Shown: piece after piece, positions 58,419 through 64,000 of the stretch
Numbering within the stretch: the first letter of the stretch is position 1
Layout of the letters: every line of letters begins with the position of its first letter
Assembly (NCBI RefSeq): GCF_001460935.1
Contig: NZ_LN906597.1
Span: 482,768-546,767, forward strand
Length of the DNA: 64,000 bases
Direction of reading: 5' to 3'
Origin: Candidatus Ichthyocystis hellenicum
Lineage (GTDB): Bacteria > Pseudomonadota > Gammaproteobacteria > Burkholderiales > 2013Ark19i
The notes under the pieces: generated by a model
Told to the model about the DNA's origin: nothing
The model's database searches: none
The model's input: the letters and a program-made list of their open reading frames with translations, nothing else
Translations under genes and position numbers: made by a program

Positions 58419-59434
58419 TGCCAGTTTCTTCTATTCAGGAAGTTCTGTCTGATTTTTCTGCAGGAAAGATGGTCATCATAGTGGACGATATGTTCCGCGA
58501 AAATGAGGGTGATCTTGTTGTTGCAGCAGACTATGTTACTCCTGAAATAATTAATTTTATGGCTACTTATGGTAAGGGTTTGATTTGTATGCCTTTATCT
58601 GCCAGTATTTGTGATCGATTGAATTTTTATCCTATGGTTGAGACAGCTCCCCGGGGGCTGACTGCTTTTACTGTGACTATAGATGCAGCAGAGGGAATTA
58701 CTACCGGAGTGTCTGCTTATGATAGAGCAATAACTGCGTCTAAGGTTGTCGATGTCAATGCCGTTCCGGAGGACTTTAGACGCCCCGGACATATGTTTCC
58801 GTTGCGTGCTCATAGAGGTGGCGTTCTTATGCGTTCGGGACATACTGAGGCAAGTGTTGATTTGTGTTGCGCTGCTGGATTGACTTCCGCGGCGGTTATT
58901 TGTGAAATCCTAAATGATGATGGCTCCATGTCTAGGTTGCCTGAACTGGAGGAGCTTTCAAGTTTTCATGGCCTTAAAATAGGATTTGTTGAAGATTTGG
59001 TGGATTTTAGATTAAAAAATGAGGAAATTTTGTGTTTTGCTGGAGAGATTTCTCTGGGAGATGGTATTTGTGTAAGACAGTATAGCGATGAAGTTGATGG
59101 GTGTGTCTGGTGCCTGGTATATCGAGATTTCCAGAAGTCTAATTCTTTGACTATTGATAAGAATTTCTTTGGGGAAATTTTTTGTGATGGTGATGTTCGT
59201 GGCACTATTGTAAATTGCATGAAAAATTCTTCTCCAGAGCCAGGAATGGTTGGTGTTTTTCGTTTGATTGTTGCTGTAAAAGGTGGTTTGGCCTTTAAGG
59301 ATTTAGTGATGATGTCATCCTTTCAGGTTGTTTTTAAGAGAACAGTTACTGCTTTGTCTTTTATTGCTACTGATATTGGGACTGTTGCTCCATGTTTGTC
59401 TATTGATGACTGGAAATCGTGCTTCGGTTTTTGA
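58418..59434 (+). CDS. ribB: RibBA-type protein: DHBP synthase with degenerate GTP cyclohydrolase II domain
   Basis: The N-terminal ~200 residues match 3,4-dihydroxy-2-butanone 4-phosphate synthase, which makes the four-carbon unit for lumazine. Key parts are DDMFRENEGDLV (about residues 24-35), YGKGLICMPL, TTGVSAYDR and GHMFPLRAHRGGVLMRSGHTEAS, read in parts. The C-terminal ~140 residues align in place with GTP cyclohydrolase II but lack the zinc-binding cysteines and the HSECLTGD-type motif. The protein is therefore probably RibB only. The ATG overlaps the ribE stop codon. A separate ribA would be needed elsewhere. Confidence 0.85.
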   Translation: MPVSSIQEVLSDFSAGKMVIIVDDMFRENEGDLVVAADYVTPEIINFMATYGKGLICMPLSASICDRLNFYPMVETAPRGLTAFTVTIDAAEGITTGVSAYDRAITASKVVDVNAVPEDFRRPGHMFPLRAHRGGVLMRSGHTEASVDLCCAAGLTSAAVICEILNDDGSMSRLPELEELSSFHGLKIGFVEDLVDFRLKNEEILCFAGEISLGDGICVRQYSDEVDGCVWCLVYRDFQKSNSLTIDKNFFGEIFCDGDVRGTIVNCMKNSSPEPGMVGVFRLIVAVKGGLAFKDLVMMSSFQVVFKRTVTALSFIATDIGTVAPCLSIDDWKSCFGF

Positions 59435-59471
59435 TGAATTTAACTTGATTCTTGCTTTTTGCTGGAGGTTT

Positions 59472-59948
59472 ATGTCGGAGCGTAATTTTATTCGCGCTGA
59501 GGTTCCGTTTGATGTTTCTGATCTTAATTTGGTTGTCGGCGTGGTTACCAGTCGCTTCAATTCTGATATTACTTTGCCACTTAGAGATAAGTGTGTAGAT
59601 AGACTGCTCTCTAGAGGTGTTTCGACATCCTGCCTGGTTCATGCCGATGTTCCCGGATCGCTGGAGATTTCTTATGCCCTTTCATTGATCGCTGCTCGTC
59701 AATTTCCTCTAGATGTTATGGTGGCTATAGGGTGCGTTATTCGTGGAGATACTTTTCATTTTGATGTTGTAGCTATGCAGAGTTCTTCTTCTATTTACCG
59801 TGTCCAGGAAGCTCAGGGAGTTCCTGTTGTGAATGGCATTTTGACTACTGATAACTTTCAGCAGGCTTCCGATAGAATTTCCCGTGGTGATGATTTTGCT
59901 GATTGTGCCATAGAAATGGCTTTTCTTCGTCGCTTCTTTAGTTCTTAG
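59472..59948 (+). CDS. ribH: 6,7-dimethyl-8-ribityllumazine synthase
   Basis: RibH condenses the RibB product with the pyrimidine from RibA and RibD. The 158-residue protein has VVTSRFNSDIT, VPGSLEISYAL and AIGCVIRGDTFHFDVVA, where the last segment has the catalytic His. GGAGG lies 3-4 bases upstream of the family-position ATG 59472; the reading frame is open to 59328 inside ribB but is not supported. nusB follows 10 bases later. Confidence 0.94.
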   Translation: MSERNFIRAEVPFDVSDLNLVVGVVTSRFNSDITLPLRDKCVDRLLSRGVSTSCLVHADVPGSLEISYALSLIAARQFPLDVMVAIGCVIRGDTFHFDVVAMQSSSSIYRVQEAQGVPVVNGILTTDNFQQASDRISRGDDFADCAIEMAFLRRFFSS

Positions 59949-59958
59949 GTACAGACTT

Positions 59959-60432
59959 ATGTCAGAATCGTCGTCGACTGCTGCTCCAAGACCAAGGAAA
60001 CCAGGATTGTCCGGTAGGTCTCGTTCACGGGTGTGCGTGATGAAGTGCTTTTATCAGTACTTTCTAGGTGAGGATTCTTTTAAGGGAAATTATTCTGATC
60101 TGAGGAGCTTTTTGGATAGTGATATTGATTATTTGAGATGTAATAAGGACTACTTTGAAGTTTTGTTTTCAGGTGTTTGTGATCACCTAGAAAAAATTTT
60201 GGAATGCCTGATCAAATATCTTGATCGGCCCGTGTCTTCTGTTACACCAATAGAGATTTCCATATTGGTCGTGTCAGTCTTTGAGCTCTTATATGAAAGA
60301 AATGTTCCTGCTCCGGTAGTGATAAATGAAGGCATAGAATTGGCAAAGGTTTATGGCGGTACCGATGGCTACAAGTACGTCAATAACGTACTGGACAAAG
60401 TCTTTTCAGATGTGAAGGCCGGTCTAATGTAG
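59959..60432 (+). CDS. nusB: Transcription antitermination factor NusB
   Basis: NusB binds S10 at boxA in rRNA operons to prevent premature termination. The 157-residue protein has the all-helical NusB fold and C-terminal signature GIELAKVYGGTDGYKYVNNV. A Ser/Pro/Arg-rich N terminus of about 25 residues precedes the fold, as in other betaproteobacteria. The ribH-nusB pairing is common. It converges with ffh 11 bases downstream. Confidence 0.93.
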   Translation: MSESSSTAAPRPRKPGLSGRSRSRVCVMKCFYQYFLGEDSFKGNYSDLRSFLDSDIDYLRCNKDYFEVLFSGVCDHLEKILECLIKYLDRPVSSVTPIEISILVVSVFELLYERNVPAPVVINEGIELAKVYGGTDGYKYVNNVLDKVFSDVKAGLM

Positions 60433-60443
60433 CAAATTTACGC

Positions 60444-61790
60444 TTATCTGTTGAATTTTTTTATTCCCCCCATAAGCCTCTCTAGTCCATTTTCTCCTCC
60501 TTTTTTGATTTGTTTGAATACCTTTTGCGTTTTCTCAAACTGGGACAAGAGTTTGTTTACTTCTTGGACTGTGGTTCCTGCACCGGATGCAATTCTCCTT
60601 TTTCTGGATGATTTTAATATTTCCGGTGTTTTTCGTTCTTGTGCTGTCATGGAATCAATGATTCCCAAGGATATTTTGACAGTTTTGGCCGTTTGCGGGA
60701 TTTGTTGCGCCGCTATAGAGGATATTTCTTTGGGGAGTTTATCAATAAACCCAGGAACAGAACTTATGGTTCGTATTTGCTCTAGCTGAGCACGAAAATC
60801 TGTCATGTCAAACCTTTTCTTAGATTTTTTGGGTGTGTTTTTTTTCTCCAGGCGACTTTTTTCTGCTTTGCGCGCGTATTCAACAAGAGAGACTACATCA
60901 CCCATCCCAAGAATGCGGGAAGCCATTCTCTCTGGATAAAATTCTTCCAATCCGTCTAATTTTTCCGAAGTCCCGCAAAACTTTATAGGAACACCAACCG
61001 TATCCCATACCGATAAAGCCGCTCCCCCTCTGGTATCTCCATCCAATTTTGTGACGATAGCTCCTGTAATTTTTACTGCTTCCTTAAAGGCGAGAGATGT
61101 GCTAACTGCATCCTGACCTAACATGCTGTCAATCACAATAAACGTTTCGACCGGTGAAAGAATTTCTTCTAGCTCGGTTAGTTCATTGAGCATAGGTTTA
61201 TCTACGGAAGTTCTTCCTGCTGTATCGAAAATTATCAGATCGTATGCTTTTTTATTCGCGTGAGTAAGCGCAGATCTTGCTATATTTTGCGGTGATTTTT
61301 CTGAAGATTCATAGAAATCTACAGAAAGCTGTTCTGCTAAAATTCTTAACTGATCTATTGCTGCCGGTCGATAAACGTCTCCACTCGAAATTAGAACTTT
61401 CTTCTTGCTTGAGTCCTGGATAAATTTTGCTAATTTTCCTGCTGTGGTGGTTTTTCCAGAGCCTTGGAGCCCAGTAAGAAGGACGGTTGCCGGAGGCGGT
61501 GCGTTAAGATTAAGTTCAGATTTTGCACTTCCAAAAAGGTCTGTGAGCTCCTTATGTACTATGCCGATGAAGGCTTGGGCAGGAGTCAAACTGGAAATTA
61601 CGCGCTCACCAATGGACTTCGTCTTGACACTGTCTATAAATTTTTTCAGTGTAACTAAGGAAACGTCGGCGTCCACCAATGCTACCCGAACCTCGCGGAG
61701 AGCATCTTCTATGTTTTTTTCTGATATTTTGGCCTGGCCACTCAGAGTTTTATGGATCTCGTGAAAACGGGAAATAAGTTGGTCAAACAT
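60444..61790 (-). CDS. ffh: Signal recognition particle protein Ffh
   Basis: Ffh binds 4.5S RNA and signal sequences and delivers ribosomes to FtsY at the membrane. The 448-residue protein has the N domain, G domain (GLQGSGKTTTAGKLAKF near residue 107; DTAGRTSVD; TKLDGDTRGGA) and M domain with the RNA-binding SRKRRIASGAGTTVQEV. The M domain contains only three methionines, at about residues 332, 385 and 440, in contrast to the methionine-rich groove usual in Ffh. ATG 61790 matches the family start MFDQL, with GGGGG upstream. Confidence 0.95.
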   Translation of the reverse strand: MFDQLISRFHEIHKTLSGQAKISEKNIEDALREVRVALVDADVSLVTLKKFIDSVKTKSIGERVISSLTPAQAFIGIVHKELTDLFGSAKSELNLNAPPPATVLLTGLQGSGKTTTAGKLAKFIQDSSKKKVLISSGDVYRPAAIDQLRILAEQLSVDFYESSEKSPQNIARSALTHANKKAYDLIIFDTAGRTSVDKPMLNELTELEEILSPVETFIVIDSMLGQDAVSTSLAFKEAVKITGAIVTKLDGDTRGGAALSVWDTVGVPIKFCGTSEKLDGLEEFYPERMASRILGMGDVVSLVEYARKAEKSRLEKKNTPKKSKKRFDMTDFRAQLEQIRTISSVPGFIDKLPKEISSIAAQQIPQTAKTVKISLGIIDSMTAQERKTPEILKSSRKRRIASGAGTTVQEVNKLLSQFEKTQKVFKQIKKGGENGLERLMGGIKKFNR

Positions 61791-61825
61791 GATTTGCAAC
61801 CCCCTAGATGATTTGGGAACCTATC

Positions 61826-62965
61826 CTACAGTCTATATGATCTATCTCCAGCTGAAAATGATGGGAGGTCAAGGTCCAAATTTTTTTCCCATGTTATTAT
61901 TTTAAATAACTCACCCATTTCATGGGGGCTGGTTAAAATTTGCAGGCATTGTGCGTCTTTTGGGTTATTTATGCTGAAGATGTTAGCGCTAGATTGCAAC
62001 AAATTTACTAGAAATTGACCTTGGGATATGTATCCGCATAGGGTTAATCCTAGTCGGTGTGCTGTTTGTGCAAGTAAGGAAAAATTTACATGACAAGAGA
62101 TGTCTTGTGATCCTACGTTGGCAAGCAAGTTGTCGTGTGCAAGATGTTGGTGATGGCACATTAAGGTTCCACGTGAACGTGAGGGCATGTAGTAAACAGA
62201 TGCCTCAAAACCGTAATCTATCAACTGTAGTATGCCCTTATCTAGGTGTTCGGCGACTTTTTCAAAAAATAACTGTGCTTGAGGGTGGATTTCACTTTCG
62301 TAAGGCAAGCTTTCCTGTTCTTTTAGGTAGGCGTGTATTTCATTTGCTTGTTGTTGCAGCAGTTTATCAGGACCTGAGTGATCTAGTAGACGCCATTTGA
62401 ACACAAGTTGGTTGTTATGGTCGATTGTAATGCCGGAACGCCATATCTGATCATTTGTCCACCTAAGTAGTTCGCAGGGAATAGCATCAATGATTTCATT
62501 GCCAAAAATTATGCCCTGCGAGCAAGATGGGGGGAGAGAGTCTATCCATTTTATTTGTGACGCCATATTATTACTCAGTCGGTTTTTTATGTTTTTTTCC
62601 TGTATGTTTTTTAGATGAGGTGATATTTCATATATCTTGTAGTTTCTCAGAGGGATTCCTCTACGTTCTATTTCACTGCAAATTGTGCAGGCAAGTGATC
62701 CATCTCCAGCACCTAGTTCTGTGATGTCGCAGGTTTCACTGCGAAGAAGGGGTTCCCATTGAGTTATTAGTGCTTGGCCTAGATGACAGGATAGAGTTGG
62801 AGCAGTGAAAAAATCCCCTGTTTTTCCGAATGGTTGGATAGTTTGGGAGTTGTAGTACCCCAATCCATTCTCATAAAGTGCCATTTCCATGAAAGTGGAA
62901 AAAGGTATCCAAATATCGGAATTGTTTTTGATGGTCGATATTATCTTTTTAACCAAAGGATTCAT
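61826..62965 (-). CDS. MidA/COG1565-family SAM-dependent methyltransferase
   Basis: The 379-residue protein matches the NDUFAF7/MidA family of S-adenosylmethionine-dependent methyltransferases, known in eukaryotes for methylating a complex I arginine; the bacterial target is not known. It has MALYENGLGYY, GDFFTAPTLS, the SAM motif ELGAGDGSLA near residue 83 and IIFGNEIIDAIPCELL. The gene is followed by ffh on the same strand after 35 bases and diverges from ttcA. Confidence 0.9.
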   Translation of the reverse strand: MNPLVKKIISTIKNNSDIWIPFSTFMEMALYENGLGYYNSQTIQPFGKTGDFFTAPTLSCHLGQALITQWEPLLRSETCDITELGAGDGSLACTICSEIERRGIPLRNYKIYEISPHLKNIQEKNIKNRLSNNMASQIKWIDSLPPSCSQGIIFGNEIIDAIPCELLRWTNDQIWRSGITIDHNNQLVFKWRLLDHSGPDKLLQQQANEIHAYLKEQESLPYESEIHPQAQLFFEKVAEHLDKGILQLIDYGFEASVYYMPSRSRGTLMCHHQHLAHDNLLANVGSQDISCHVNFSLLAQTAHRLGLTLCGYISQGQFLVNLLQSSANIFSINNPKDAQCLQILTSPHEMGELFKIITWEKNLDLDLPSFSAGDRSYRL

Positions 62966-62988
62966 GAGATTAAATTAGAAGAGGTGGT

Positions 62989-63846
62989 ATGAGTGAATTA
63001 TTATGTAAGCAAAAACGAGAGCATATTAAACTTGAAAAAAGAATTCGTCGCCAGATCGGACAGGCGATAAATGACTTTTCCATGATCGAAAACGGTGATC
63101 GTGTCATGGTATGTCTTTCAGGAGGAAAAGACAGCTACACTTTGCTCGATATTCTGTTGAAGCTTTCTCATATATCACCTATCAAATTCGATATTATAGC
63201 TGTAAATGTTGATCAAGGTCATCCAGGTTTTCCAAAAGATACTTTGCCTAACTATGTTGCTTCCCTGGGAGTGCCTTTTCACTGTGAGTACCAGAACACA
63301 CTTGATGTTGTTAATCGTGTCCTACGACCACAAGATACTAAATGCTCACTGTGTTCGCGATTGCGTAGAGGTATCTTGTACCGCTTAGCAGATGAGCTGG
63401 AAGTTAATAAAATCGCTCTCGGGCATCATCGGGATGACATTATAGAAACCTTTTTTCTGAATCTTTTTTTTGGAGGGGCATTGAAAGCTATGCCTCCAAG
63501 GTTAGTGTCTGATGATGGGTCACATGTTGTTATTCGACCGTTGGCTTACGTGGCAGAAGAGGATACTATCCGCTGGTCTGAGCACCGGAAATTTCCGATC
63601 ATTCCATGTAATTTGTGTGGTAGTCAGGAAAATATGCAGCGAGCACAAATTAAGTCTATGCTTTCTCTATGGAGGAGTAAGCATCCAGGACGGATACAGA
63701 CTATTTTTAGAAGCCTGTTCAAAATAGTGCCGTCACATTTGCTGGATCTAAGATTAGCTGAGTATGAAAATTTGCGATCGTCTGACCACGTTATCTGTAA
63801 TGATTCATCAGATGTGCCCGTAAGTCCTATACAATGGGTGCTGTGA
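62989..63846 (+). CDS. ttcA: tRNA 2-thiocytidine synthetase TtcA
   Basis: TtcA thiolates C32 of some tRNAs with ATP and an Fe-S cluster. The 285-residue protein has the PP-loop SGGKDSYT near residue 45, [14 protein letters not shown] with the first two cluster cysteines, [14 protein letters not shown] and the later NLCG Cys pair. GAGG lies ahead of ATG 62989. It diverges from the methyltransferase gene across 23 bases. Confidence 0.95.
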   Translation: MSELLCKQKREHIKLEKRIRRQIGQAINDFSMIENGDRVMVCLSGGKDSYTLLDILLKLSHISPIKFDIIAVNVDQGHPGFPKDTLPNYVASLGVPFHCEYQNTLDVVNRVLRPQDTKCSLCSRLRRGILYRLADELEVNKIALGHHRDDIIETFFLNLFFGGALKAMPPRLVSDDGSHVVIRPLAYVAEEDTIRWSEHRKFPIIPCNLCGSQENMQRAQIKSMLSLWRSKHPGRIQTIFRSLFKIVPSHLLDLRLAEYENLRSSDHVICNDSSDVPVSPIQWVL

Positions 63847-63871
63847 TAGCAAGCGTTGGCGAGCCGTTATT

Positions 63872-64000
63872 ATGCAACATGGGGTGATATATAGTCTGCT
63901 GTACGTAGTTCGACGACTTAGGGTTGTTCCTTTTGCGTTACCCCTTCTGTTTATGGCGTCCTGTGTTTCCGATGAGGCACATAAAGTTAATCATGAGCTC
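63872..64000 (+). CDS. Start of a lipoprotein gene (truncated by window end)
   Basis: An open frame of 43 codons runs from ATG 63872 to the window end. It begins with a basic stretch (RRLR) and a hydrophobic run PFALPLLFMASC, where MASC is a lipobox with predicted lipid-modified Cys31. The mature part starts VSDEAHKVNHEL. The rest of the gene lies outside, so the family cannot be named. An internal GTG or ATG could be the true start. It begins 25 bases after ttcA. Confidence 0.5.
   Translation, partial: MQHGVIYSLLYVVRRLRVVPFALPLLFMASCVSDEAHKVNHEL

Noticed and set aside
58418-59434. Possible frameshift explaining the missing cyclohydrolase motif in the RibBA gene
   Set aside because: The frame is open to a normal C terminus with plausible composition, and I see no HSEC-type motif in the other two frames.

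Overview
The window looks like a contiguous piece of chromosome from a betaproteobacterium with an AT-leaning genome. The lineage call rests on gene order: a TlpA-like gene, accB, accC and a DUF3426 zinc-ribbon gene in a row; tRNA-Tyr/Gly/Thr, tuf, tRNA-Trp, secE, nusG; mrcA divergent from pilMNOPQ; and ribB(A), ribH, nusB. The low GC, tight packing and missing expected neighbours (aroQ, prmA, aroK/aroB) suggest a host-associated lineage with a streamlined genome. A Candidatus Ichthyocystis-like organism is one guess, but nothing seen here proves a genus.

Layout. (1) 1-9.4 kb is a mixed block: the end of an outer-membrane protein, a thioredoxin-like protein, acetyl-CoA carboxylase subunits accB and accC, a zinc-ribbon membrane protein, apaH, a minus-strand trio (glycine-zipper lipoprotein, cytochrome b561, ubiK), ychF, a cation/proton antiporter and an RppH-like Nudix hydrolase. 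(2) 9.4-27.5 kb is the transcription/translation core: three tRNAs, tuf copy 1, tRNA-Trp, secE, nusG, rplKAJL, rpoBC, rpsL, rpsG, fusA, tuf copy 2 and rpsJ. (3) 27.5-44.0 kb interrupts the S10 operon with mrcA, the type IV pilus operon pilMNOPQ, the mnmE-yidC-yidD-rnpA-rpmH cluster, a class I fumarase and dnaE. (4) 44.1-57.7 kb resumes the S10, spc and alpha ribosomal operons from rplC to rplQ, with a strong sigma70-type promoter before rplC. (5) 57.8-60.4 kb carries ribE, ribB(A), ribH and nusB in the same direction. (6) 60.4-64 kb holds ffh and midA on the minus strand, then ttcA and the start of a lipoprotein gene.

The genes are overwhelmingly housekeeping: ribosome assembly, transcription (rpoA, rpoB, rpoC, nusG, nusB), protein export (secE, secY, yidC, yidD, ffh), fatty-acid and riboflavin synthesis, replication (dnaE), cell wall (mrcA) and a type IV pilus alignment/secretin complex. 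No gap between genes exceeds about 250 bases. I see no insertion sequence, integrase, CRISPR array, toxin-antitoxin pair or recognisable defence system.

The points most worth a second look are the split S10 operon and the promoter/leader hairpin that replaces its regulation, the two tuf copies with identical sequence but foreign-looking codon use, an Ffh M domain almost without methionine, local reversals of strand base skew, a RibBA-type protein whose second domain lacks its catalytic motif, and a long hairpin in the rpmH leader. All starts were chosen by eye from family alignment memory and Shine-Dalgarno (SD) context, and no database search was run.
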